The position numbers were made by a program, and so were the translations under genes. Below the pieces are notes generated by a model. The model was not told where the DNA came from. It ran no database searches and worked only from the letters and a program-made list of their open reading frames with translations. A DNA stretch of 14,076 bases from Acholeplasmataceae bacterium UBA6235. GTDB lineage: Bacteria > Bacillota_I > Bacilli_A > Acholeplasmatales > UBA5453. Below, in pieces: positions 6,900-12,920 of the stretch. The first letter of the stretch is position 1. Each line of letters starts with the position of its first letter. Location of the stretch: contig DJWH01000021.1 of the NCBI GenBank assembly GCA_002441525.1, forward strand, positions 1-14,076, in the 5' to 3' direction.

Positions 6900-8381
6900 T
6901 TAAAATCCTTTGTATAAAAGCTCTAAATGCTTGCCAATATGAGCATAAAGCATATCGCTATAGGTTTGTGCTTCATCGCGCCATAAAGCGAATAATTGGT
7001 TTCTAAATACAAACTCACCTTGTTCATTTTTATGATTTAAGATGAACCCATAAGTGATGTGGATGAGTTGTCTAGCATCGTTGTTATGGAACAAGTTTGG
7101 TAGTTCTTCATCCTTTAAAGTTTCTAATGCTGGTATACGGTTTAAATCGGTCGTTACATGATAGAACTTTTGAGCTTCACCAAACATGCTGATGGCGTAG
7201 GCGTGGATGTCGCGATAAAGCTTCGGTGCTTTCGCGGAAACGACACGCATCGCTTCAAGCCAGTTGGTGCCAGCGGTTTTCACATGGAAATGACCTCTAG
7301 TGTGTTTACCAATCAATGTAAAGATTGAGAATTTATCTGACCCTGAGTGAATCGATAACTTATAACCAAAATGTCTCGCAATCGCAGCGTGTACCATGAG
7401 TTCGACTTCAAATTGCTTGATATCGCCTACATAGTCAATCCCTTTTTGGAATTCACCACAGAATCGTGGTGCCAACGTATCGAGTTTAACTCCTCTGAGT
7501 TTCAATTCGTTCGCAACAAAATAGTGTTGTGCCGGGGTGGTTGGTGTTGAGGTTTCATCAATGGATAATTCAAAGTTCGCTTCGGCTTTTTGATCGATAA
7601 AGAATGTTTGATAAATTTTAGCTGCGAATTCGATGGCTTTTCCATAAACCAAGACACAACGGTTCAATTCATTTTCAGAAAACTCTACCACACTGTGTTC
7701 AATTTGAATTGGGTGACCTAAATAACGTTTTTTAAGCATGTCATCGATTTGAACTTCACGACGAACTTGTTCATCGGTCATGTGATTAACATCATTTCGA
7801 ATATAGTCACTCGCGTCCAAAGTAATCATTGTAAACCCTAAAGATAACGCGTACTTAATGTCTTCTGGTTTCTTTAAATGGTCACCATCCGCACCAAAGC
7901 CTCTGGTGAATCCCACTTTAAACGCACCAAATGACGCAGCATCTAACACGTCCTCATAGGTTCTATGGGTTAATGTGAGTTCTCTGATGGATTGTTGAGC
8001 AAAAATTGGATAAGCATCGTATTGTTCAAACACACGCGCATGTCCTGGGGTTGCTAGACCCAAACGGTCACCTAAACCAAAACTTCTTTGTTTATTTAAA
8101 ACAGGGATGGGTTTGGTAAATGGGAACAATCTTCTCAGTACTTGTCCATTTTCAAAGGTGAGTGGTGCGATGACCACAGGTACTCCTGAAACATCATCAA
8201 TTTGACCCTTAAATTGGTTTGCTAATCTGCCATAAGCTACCAATTCATCTGCGTGTGGTGCTGCTTGCATAAACACCCAAGTATCTTCTACTTTTTGGAT
8301 GGATTTTGGATATACATTAGAAACCTGTACACCCTGTAATCCGGATAAATCCTTTAAAAAATCTGTGTTTTTGTGTGACAT
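6900..8381 (-). CDS. uxaE: Tagaturonate/fructuronate 3-epimerase (UxaE family)
   Basis: This 493-residue protein matches the tagaturonate epimerase family first characterised in Thermotoga maritima. It interconverts D-tagaturonate and D-fructuronate, linking galacturonate and glucuronate breakdown without the tagaturonate reductase/altronate dehydratase branch. Regions I recognise are FGLGDRLGLATPGH at 101-114, GFTRGFGADGDHLK at 157-170, SIDET near 273-277, APRFCGEFQKGIDYVGD at 304-320, and HSGSDKFSIF at 345-354. The many His, Asp and Glu residues fit a metal-dependent barrel enzyme. GAGGAGA lies seven bases before the ATG. It is the first gene of the operon and its leader carries the regulatory sites. 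The uronate isomerase UxaC that would feed it is not in the window. Confidence 0.88.
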   Translation of the reverse strand: MSHKNTDFLKDLSGLQGVQVSNVYPKSIQKVEDTWVFMQAAPHADELVAYGRLANQFKGQIDDVSGVPVVIAPLTFENGQVLRRLFPFTKPIPVLNKQRSFGLGDRLGLATPGHARVFEQYDAYPIFAQQSIRELTLTHRTYEDVLDAASFGAFKVGFTRGFGADGDHLKKPEDIKYALSLGFTMITLDASDYIRNDVNHMTDEQVRREVQIDDMLKKRYLGHPIQIEHSVVEFSENELNRCVLVYGKAIEFAAKIYQTFFIDQKAEANFELSIDETSTPTTPAQHYFVANELKLRGVKLDTLAPRFCGEFQKGIDYVGDIKQFEVELMVHAAIARHFGYKLSIHSGSDKFSIFTLIGKHTRGHFHVKTAGTNWLEAMRVVSAKAPKLYRDIHAYAISMFGEAQKFYHVTTDLNRIPALETLKDEELPNLFHNNDARQLIHITYGFILNHKNEQGEFVFRNQLFALWRDEAQTYSDMLYAHIGKHLELLYKGF

Positions 8382-8455
8382 ATCTTTTCTCCTCGTATGT
8401 ATATATTTCCTAAGAAATAGGCTTGCTAAAACATAAGTTAGTCAAATGAGGCATG

Positions 8456-8469
8456 CGTAACCGCTTGCA
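8456..8469 (-). promoter_or_regulatory. LacI/CcpA-like operator in the uxaE leader
   Basis: On the minus strand TGCAAGCGGTTACG matches the LacI-family/cre pattern TGnnAnCGnTnnCA except at the last base, with the central CG in place. It lies immediately downstream of the inferred transcription start at about 8471, where a bound repressor would block transcription. Uronate regulons in Firmicutes are often under LacI-type regulators and catabolite control. The binding protein is unknown. Confidence 0.5.
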
Positions 8470-8477
8470 CCAATACT

Positions 8478-8504
8478 ATTTTACCACAATTTTCATTTTG
8501 TAAA
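8478..8504 (-). promoter_or_regulatory. Proximal candidate promoter of the uronate operon
   Basis: On the minus strand TTTACA (8504-8499, five of six to consensus) is followed after 15 bases by TAAAAT (8483-8478), which has an upstream TGG making an extended -10. The start point would be near 8471, giving a leader of about 90 bases. Confidence 0.45.
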
Positions 8505-8513
8505 CACTGTTTA
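8501..8513. promoter_or_regulatory. Perfect 13-bp palindrome over the operon promoters
   Basis: TAAACA-C-TGTTTA is a perfect inverted repeat with a one-base centre. It overlaps the -35 of the proximal promoter and the -10 of the distal one, an arrangement suited to a repressor site. It lacks the central CG of a cre site. Confidence 0.45.
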
Positions 8514-8537
8514 TATATGCGGACACATTTTTATCAA
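8510..8537 (-). promoter_or_regulatory. Distal candidate promoter of the uronate operon
   Basis: On the minus strand TTGATA (8537-8532) and TATAAA (8515-8510) each match consensus at five of six positions, with a 16-base spacer. The start point would fall near 8503, inside the palindrome. Confidence 0.5.
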
Positions 8538-8563
8538 CGACACTTTTTACAGTACCGTTGATA
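8532..8563. repeat. Long inverted repeat after the HAD gene
   Basis: Two 13-base arms (TATCAACGGTACT and AGTGTCGTTGATA on the minus strand) pair with only two G-T pairs around the loop GTAAAA. It begins eight bases after the HAD stop codon. No T tract follows on the minus strand, so it is either an atypical terminator or mRNA 3' end, or an operator, since its far arm contains the distal -35 of the uronate operon. Confidence 0.5.
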
Positions 8564-8570
8564 CCTTTGT

Positions 8571-9362
8571 TTAGTCTTTGAATATGAATGTATTAATCGC
8601 GTGTGTAAACCCTTCTTCTTTGAATGGTTTGGTGATGAAATACGCGTTTTCTTTTAACCTATCTTCGCCATCACCCATCGCAACACCAACGCCAGCAATC
8701 TGAACCATGGATAAGTCATTTTCTTGATCACCAATCGATAATACCTCAGCCAAAGGGATGCCTAAATGCTGACATAATATATGTAAAGCTCTGCCCTTAC
8801 TCGCGATTTTGTTTCCCACATCGATGAAGGATGTTTGTGAAGACAATACATAGACGTCATCGATTTGAGATAGGGTTGTTCTCAAGGCATTAAACTTAAC
8901 TTCATTGGGTTCAATGATCAAGATTTTCAACAATCCTTGCTTTAAATAAGGTTCAATCTGTTCGGATTCAACCACCACAGATTCAAAGGTACCAATGCGC
9001 GATTCTAACAATACTTTCGCGCTTTGGTTTGAAACGATGACTTGAGTGGTGTATAAAAGATAATCGGTTTGATGTTGGTTTAATAGGGTAATAACTCGAT
9101 TAGCCACCGTGGGTTCGATGACATCTTGATGTAATACTTTTTGTTGATTAAAATCATAGATCATCGCGCCGTTGGTACAAATAATCGGCCATTTAATGTT
9201 GAGCGTTTTAGCCATTGATTTAACCGCGTCTTTATGACGTCCAGTCGCAAGGGTGAATACATAGCCTTCGTTTTGAAGGCGTAGTATGGTTTGTTTGGTT
9301 TTGTCGGACATCTCTTTTTTATTGACCAATGTCCCATCTAAATCAGCAATAATCATTTTCAT
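8571..9362 (-). CDS. Cof-type HAD-superfamily phosphatase
   Basis: This 263-residue cytoplasmic protein is of usual length for the HAD IIB (Cof/YidA/YbiV) group, which dephosphorylates sugar phosphates, flavin precursors or pyridoxal phosphate. Motif I is ADLDGTL with the nucleophile D7 and acid/base D9. Motif II is TLATGRH near 38-43, motif III lysine is K189 in IASKGRAL, and motif IV is SIGDQENDL at 209-217. The cap domain lies between motifs II and III. The start ATG has AGAGGA about ten bases upstream. The gene has its own extended -10 promoter after the cyclase terminator, so it is probably a separate unit from the uronate operon. The substrate cannot be predicted. Confidence 0.9.
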   Translation of the reverse strand: MKMIIADLDGTLVNKKEMSDKTKQTILRLQNEGYVFTLATGRHKDAVKSMAKTLNIKWPIICTNGAMIYDFNQQKVLHQDVIEPTVANRVITLLNQHQTDYLLYTTQVIVSNQSAKVLLESRIGTFESVVVESEQIEPYLKQGLLKILIIEPNEVKFNALRTTLSQIDDVYVLSSQTSFIDVGNKIASKGRALHILCQHLGIPLAEVLSIGDQENDLSMVQIAGVGVAMGDGEDRLKENAYFITKPFKEEGFTHAINTFIFKD

Positions 9363-9383
9363 AGGGTAATATTCCTCTACCCT
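9363..9383. repeat. Inverted repeat enclosing the HAD gene ribosome site
   Basis: AGGGTA and TACCCT form a perfect 6-bp inverted repeat directly before the HAD start codon, with the Shine-Dalgarno AGAGGA at the loop edge. The inferred start point (about 9379) falls within the upstream arm. It could be an operator or a small leader hairpin, or chance. Confidence 0.3.
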
Positions 9384-9385
9384 TC

Positions 9386-9394
9386 ATTATAACA
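9386..9394 (-). promoter_or_regulatory. Extended -10 promoter of the HAD gene
   Basis: On the minus strand TGTTATAAT gives a perfect TATAAT (9391-9386) with TGn. Only a poor -35 (TTCAAT) lies 17 bases upstream. The implied leader is under 20 bases. Confidence 0.55.
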
Positions 9395-9410
9395 AACCCT
9401 AGTTCAATAT

Positions 9411-9446
9411 TGAAAATAAAAACCTCCCATTTTGAATGGAAGGTTT
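9411..9446 (-). terminator. Intrinsic terminator of the GGDEF gene
   Basis: On the minus strand a 12-bp stem with one G-T pair (AAACCTTCCATT with AATGGGAGGTTT, loop CAA, 9446-9420) runs into a T-rich tail (TTTATTTT, 9419-9412). It starts about 17 bases after the stop codon. Confidence 0.9.
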
Positions 9447-9462
9447 AAGGGTAATCATGTGC

Positions 9463-10431
9463 TTATTTTATTGTGTGTTGAATGAACTTAAAGGTATTTT
9501 TGCCTAACTTTTTCGCATCATACAATGCTTTATCTGCTTCTTTTAATATGTAACGAATGGTTGTATTCGAATCTTTATGGAATAAAACACCACCGACGCT
9601 CGCTGTTAATTTGACATCGCCGATGGGTGATTCCCAAGTGCTCAACAAATCTAACAAATACTTCATTCTCGGTTCAAGTTCATCCAGTTGGTCACACATC
9701 GGCAAGACAACGACAAATTCGTCACCACCGAGTCTCGTAGGGTAACCATACTTCGTGGTTTTACAAAAAGCTTCTAGCTTATTGGCGAATTCTTGTAAAA
9801 CAACGTTGCCTAAATCATGTCCAAAGGTGTCATTGATGTCCTTAAAGTTATCCAAATCCACCATCAATACGACGCCATGATCAAAAGGCGAATCATCAAA
9901 GAATCGATATAAATGTTGTCGGTTGAATATCCCTGTTAATGAGTCTCTATAAGCGAGGTTTTCAAGTTCTAAATAATAACTGAACATCTTCGCTAATTTT
10001 TGAAGTAAGTCCACGCTCTTGTTGTCATATTGGTAGGCTTCACTACTCGCTGCACACAATGTGCCAAAGCGAATGCCATTTTTGAGTGTGATAGGTATGC
10101 CTAGATAGGCACCGGCGTTGATGGTATCAATCGTCTTTTGAACTTTTTCTAGACCTTGCGTTTTACGAACATCATCAATGACCAAAGGTGCCCCAATACG
10201 ATAATCGATCAAATTACAGATCGCGTCTTCGACAGGAATGGTCGTGCCTTCTTCAAGATTAATGTTGATATCATTTTTTTTAACTTTCAATGTCACTTGA
10301 GTGAAATCATTGAGCGAGTTGATATAAAGTGTTTGATTCGGTAAAATCTCAGAAGCTAAACTTAAAATGTCGCTTGCGAGCATATCAAAATTTTGATACG
10401 AAATAACTTCTTTAGTGAGTAAACTCTTCAT
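9463..10431 (-). CDS. GAF-GGDEF diguanylate cyclase
   Basis: This 322-residue cytoplasmic protein makes cyclic di-GMP from two GTP. Residues about 10-155 look like a GAF sensor domain (including IGAPLVIDD, GAYLGIPI and RFGTLCAASS, typical of GAF). The GGDEF domain follows from about 160: DSLTGIFNR at 163-171, metal site VDLDNFKDIND at 191-201, FGHDLGN at 203-209, and an intact LGGDEF at 234-239, so it should be catalytically active. The inhibitory I-site RxxD that normally lies just before the active loop is missing (KTTKYGYPTR instead). No membrane helix is present. The ATG at 10431 has GGGGGAGA upstream; a longer frame from a TTG at 10476 has no ribosome site. It has its own promoter and terminator. 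The GAF ligand is unknown. Confidence 0.9.
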   Translation of the reverse strand: MKSLLTKEVISYQNFDMLASDILSLASEILPNQTLYINSLNDFTQVTLKVKKNDININLEEGTTIPVEDAICNLIDYRIGAPLVIDDVRKTQGLEKVQKTIDTINAGAYLGIPITLKNGIRFGTLCAASSEAYQYDNKSVDLLQKLAKMFSYYLELENLAYRDSLTGIFNRQHLYRFFDDSPFDHGVVLMVDLDNFKDINDTFGHDLGNVVLQEFANKLEAFCKTTKYGYPTRLGGDEFVVVLPMCDQLDELEPRMKYLLDLLSTWESPIGDVKLTASVGGVLFHKDSNTTIRYILKEADKALYDAKKLGKNTFKFIQHTIK

Positions 10432-10461
10432 TGGTTTCTCCCCCAATCCTTTTGAAGTGAT

Positions 10462-10490
10462 CCTGTTAGCAACCAAGGGTTAACAACTGG
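10462..10490 (-). repeat. Imperfect hairpin at the 5' end of the GGDEF mRNA
   Basis: Arms of 13 bases (CCAGTTGTTAACC and GGTTGCTAACAGG) pair around CTT with two mismatches and two G-T pairs. With a start point near 10494 the hairpin would sit at the very 5' end of the transcript, which could stabilise it. It does not resemble a c-di-GMP riboswitch. Confidence 0.3.
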
Positions 10491-10500
10491 ATATGTTAAT

Positions 10501-10506
10501 TATTAT
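10501..10506 (-). promoter_or_regulatory. -10 element of the GGDEF gene
   Basis: A perfect TATAAT on the minus strand lies 70 bases before the chosen start. No good -35 is seen at standard spacing. Confidence 0.45.
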
Positions 10507-10590
10507 ACAGTACATCTTAATAATTCCTTATAAATATGTTTCAAACGGTTCTTTATGGTCATAAATTTAATACTTATTTAATAATAATGA

Positions 10591-11052
10591 TCATTTTAAC
10601 CGCATTTTGAGGATTTGTTCATCATCATCCATCTCATGGGTGTCTTCAAAACCACATGCAATGTAGAACTGATAGGGCATAGGGTCATGCATCGTGCAAG
10701 TCACATACCAATAAGCCATACCATCTTCTATCGCTTTTTGTTTCAGGATATCGATGACCTGTTTTCCATAGCCTTTGTTTTGGTATGGTTTCGCAATCAT
10801 GAATCGCCATAGAAAATAAGCGGGTTGGTCCGCTTCTGGAATATCATCGTCATGGAGTGCCATCATCACAAACCCAATCGGTTCTTCATCTAAATAAATC
10901 GCTCTTGGCCATGCGCGTTCTAAATTTACATACGCTTGAGCGATAGACACCACATTCGGTGCGACGCTCTTCTTTTGGGATTCATCCAATGTATCCGATA
11001 ATTGAATGATGGCTCTAAAATTATCAGGTGTGATTTCTCTTAAGGTAATCAT
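10591..11052 (-). CDS. GNAT-family N-acetyltransferase, polyamine-acetyltransferase-like
   Basis: This 153-residue protein is a single GNAT domain that uses acetyl-CoA. The acetyl-CoA pyrophosphate loop is YQNKGYGKQ near 91-99, preceded by the strand WRFMIAKP. The C-terminal strand has PYQFYIACGFE, with the tyrosine and GF typical of GNATs. The N-terminus (TLREITPDNFRAI, then VAPNVVSIAQAYV) resembles the spermine/spermidine acetyltransferase branch (Bacillus BltD-like), so a polyamine is a reasonable guess; substrates are hard to predict in this family. AAGGAG lies eight bases before the ATG, and an extended -10 (TGTTACAAT, 11072-11080) gives a very short leader. The stop is TGA while Trp codons are TGG, showing that the standard stop assignment is used. 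Divergent from the ASCH gene. Confidence 0.85.
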   Translation of the reverse strand: MITLREITPDNFRAIIQLSDTLDESQKKSVAPNVVSIAQAYVNLERAWPRAIYLDEEPIGFVMMALHDDDIPEADQPAYFLWRFMIAKPYQNKGYGKQVIDILKQKAIEDGMAYWYVTCTMHDPMPYQFYIACGFEDTHEMDDDEQILKMRLK

Positions 11053-11053
11053 G

Positions 11054-11105
11054 ATATCATCTCCTTAGTTTATTGTAACATTTTTTCGTTATTTAGAGAT
11101 GATAT
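11054..11105. promoter_or_regulatory. Divergent promoter region with 10-bp inverted repeat
   Basis: The leftward gene has an extended -10 TGTTACAAT (11080-11072). The rightward gene has a perfect TATAAT (11103-11108) with a T-rich -35 region near 11081. ATATCATCTC (11054-11063) and GAGATGATAT (11096-11105) are perfect inverted arms 32 bases apart. They flank both promoters and partly overlap the leftward ribosome site. A shared regulator is possible. Confidence 0.4.
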
Positions 11106-11127
11106 AATAAAGCGTGAGGTAATGCAT

Positions 11128-11583
11128 ATGAATGACATTCAAACTTTTTTCAATAGATTCATTGAACAATCCCATAGAGATTCCAATGCACGTTATGTCG
11201 ATGTGTATCATTTTGAGCTCAACGAGTACTGGGCAAATGAATTGTTACGCTTGGTGCTCATTGGACAAAAGAAAGCTACAGCATCCAGTTACGACAGTTT
11301 CAAATTAGGCAATGAAACCCTTCCCAAAAAAGGTGATTTAAATATCATCACCGATTTTGCAGGAAACCCTCGATGTGTGGTTGAAACCAAACAAATCACC
11401 ATCCTGCCTTTTAAAGATTTTACCTACGAAATTGTGAAACGTGAAGGTGAGGATGACAATTTAGAGTCTTGGCAACAAGGACACATCCGATTCTTTACAG
11501 CTGAAGGCAAAGCACTTGGATATACTTTTAGTGAGGATATGTTGGTTGTATTCGAAGATTTTGAAGTGGTCTATCAAGAATAA
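11128..11583 (+). CDS. ASCH-domain protein
   Basis: This protein of about 151 residues is a single ASCH (PUA-like, RNA-binding fold) domain. It shows the family motif G-x-K-x-x-T as IGQKKATASSYDSF near 47-60, then GDLNIITDFAGNPRCVVETKQI and a C-terminal LVVFEDFEVVY strand. Bacterial stand-alone ASCH proteins are thought to bind RNA or modified nucleosides; E. coli YqfB, a relative, removes acetyl from N4-acetylcytidine. The precise activity here is unknown. GAGG lies eight bases before the ATG at 11128; the earlier in-frame ATG at 11122 is too close to it. It is divergent from the acetyltransferase and convergent with pmbA. Confidence 0.8.
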   Translation: MNDIQTFFNRFIEQSHRDSNARYVDVYHFELNEYWANELLRLVLIGQKKATASSYDSFKLGNETLPKKGDLNIITDFAGNPRCVVETKQITILPFKDFTYEIVKREGEDDNLESWQQGHIRFFTAEGKALGYTFSEDMLVVFEDFEVVYQE

Positions 11584-11604
11584 AACGGCATTTTTAGCCG
11601 TTTT
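11582..11604. terminator. Bidirectional terminator between ASCH gene and pmbA
   Basis: AAAACGGC and GCCGTTTT form a perfect 8-bp stem with a seven-base loop, giving a T run on each strand. It overlaps the ASCH stop codon and lies five bases beyond the pmbA stop at 11610, so it can serve both convergent genes. Confidence 0.85.
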
Positions 11605-11609
11605 CTTAT

Positions 11610-12920
11610 TTATTCACCTGAAATCACGAGTGATTCAACCAATACCGATGGGCTAGCAACCCCGGATAAATTGAACTTTAAATCACTACCTAAGGTAATT
11701 ATATGGTTCATCATCTCAAAGAAATTACCTGAAACCACAATCATCTTAACAGCACGAACAATCTTGCCTTGTTCAATCTTTTGACCTGCTGCTTGAAGGC
11801 TAAATTCACCAGAAATGGTTTTAACACCGGCATGTAGTCCAATCAAATCAGTGATTAAAACACCATCTTCTACCCCTTTAATCATATCTTCTAAAGAGGT
11901 ATTGCCTGGTTGTAAAACAAAGTTTGACATTTGGATAGAACCCCCAAAGCCATTGCCGGTTGGTTCCGTATTGAAAATCTTCGCTGTTTTTAAGTTATGG
12001 TTAAACCCGGTGAATACACCATCTTTAACCACATAGCGCTGTTGACATGCGACACCTTCATCATCAAATGGTACTTTGAAGAATGCATCTTGATGAAGTG
12101 GATCATTGACCAAATTGATCTTCGAGTCAAAAATGGGTTTGCCTACTTTGTCTTTCAATGGGGTGATGTTACGATACGCTGCTTCCCCAGAGAAAATGCT
12201 TGAAAACACATTTAAGATGTCTGAGAACATTTCATTGTTGAAAATCACTGGATAGGCTTTGGTTGGGATCGATTTACCACCTAGTTTCGCAAGCCCCATG
12301 TCTAAAGTCGTTTGAATCATTTGATCCACATTGAAGTCTTCAAACTTCTTGGCTAACTTGATATCATAAGCGGTTTGGATATCGGATTCATCCTTTTTAA
12401 ATACACCAATCGCGTAAGCATAAGCATAAGATTGTGTTCTTGATAGGTTTAATCCTTTGGAGTTCACTAAAGTAGTTACTGACGCAACTTCTTGGTACTG
12501 TGTGGTTTGAACTTGAGATACGGCTGGATTTTTAAGTAAACCTTGTTCTAATTTTTTCAAGAGGTTGATTTTATCGATGACTGGTACAGCATTAAAATCA
12601 AACTTGTCTTCTTCAACCACTGGATAGGATTTAGACCCTTCAAAAATGATGGCTGGTTCAACAACTGTCAATGCTTTCGCATTTTCAATCAATTGATTAA
12701 GCATATGATCCACGTTTTCTAAAGAGAGGTTTTCAAAACGTACAGTCGATAACTTGTTTTGATAAATCCCACGAATCGTGACCGATTCAACTTCGCTTTG
12801 AACGTGTTGATCCAATTTATTTTGATAAACAGATAGTTTTAAACTTCTGCTCTTCACTGCGTATATTTCAAGGTCAGTGATGCCTTTATCTAACCCTAAT
12901 TTTAACCATGTTTGATACAT
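11610..12920 (-). CDS. pmbA: TldE/PmbA, non-catalytic partner of the TldD metalloprotease
   Basis: This 436-residue protein is close to the usual length of PmbA/TldE. With TldD it forms a heterodimeric cytoplasmic zinc protease that degrades unfolded or modified peptides and matures some ribosomal peptides. Family hallmarks are the C-terminal NTEPTGNGFGGS and the GLHAGVKTISGEFSLQAAGQ region. There is no HExxxH, as expected for this subunit. The N-terminal half contains the family's EVESVTIRGIYQNKLS strand region. Its ATG overlaps the tldD stop by one base (TAATG), with GGGGGTAAAA upstream, so translation is coupled and the subunits should be made together. It ends at the bidirectional terminator. 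Confidence 0.9.
   Translation of the reverse strand: MYQTWLKLGLDKGITDLEIYAVKSRSLKLSVYQNKLDQHVQSEVESVTIRGIYQNKLSTVRFENLSLENVDHMLNQLIENAKALTVVEPAIIFEGSKSYPVVEEDKFDFNAVPVIDKINLLKKLEQGLLKNPAVSQVQTTQYQEVASVTTLVNSKGLNLSRTQSYAYAYAIGVFKKDESDIQTAYDIKLAKKFEDFNVDQMIQTTLDMGLAKLGGKSIPTKAYPVIFNNEMFSDILNVFSSIFSGEAAYRNITPLKDKVGKPIFDSKINLVNDPLHQDAFFKVPFDDEGVACQQRYVVKDGVFTGFNHNLKTAKIFNTEPTGNGFGGSIQMSNFVLQPGNTSLEDMIKGVEDGVLITDLIGLHAGVKTISGEFSLQAAGQKIEQGKIVRAVKMIVVSGNFFEMMNHIITLGSDLKFNLSGVASPSVLVESLVISGE

Noticed and set aside
1639..8381. Classical Ashwell-type uronate operon
   Set aside because: The window has no mannonate or altronate dehydratase and no KDPG aldolase, while gnd and a LarA-type epimerase are embedded in the operon. 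They could still lie elsewhere in the genome.
8499..8514. Palindrome before uxaE as a CcpA cre site
   Set aside because: It is symmetrical but lacks the central CG of cre. The site at 8456-8469 fits the LacI/cre pattern better.
10432..10476. Longer GGDEF protein starting at a TTG
   Set aside because: No ribosome site there; the ATG at 10431 has GGGGGAGA at good spacing.
10432..10590. Cyclic-di-GMP riboswitch before the GGDEF gene
   Set aside because: The leader after the -10 is only about 65 bases and shows one imperfect hairpin, not the conserved riboswitch core.
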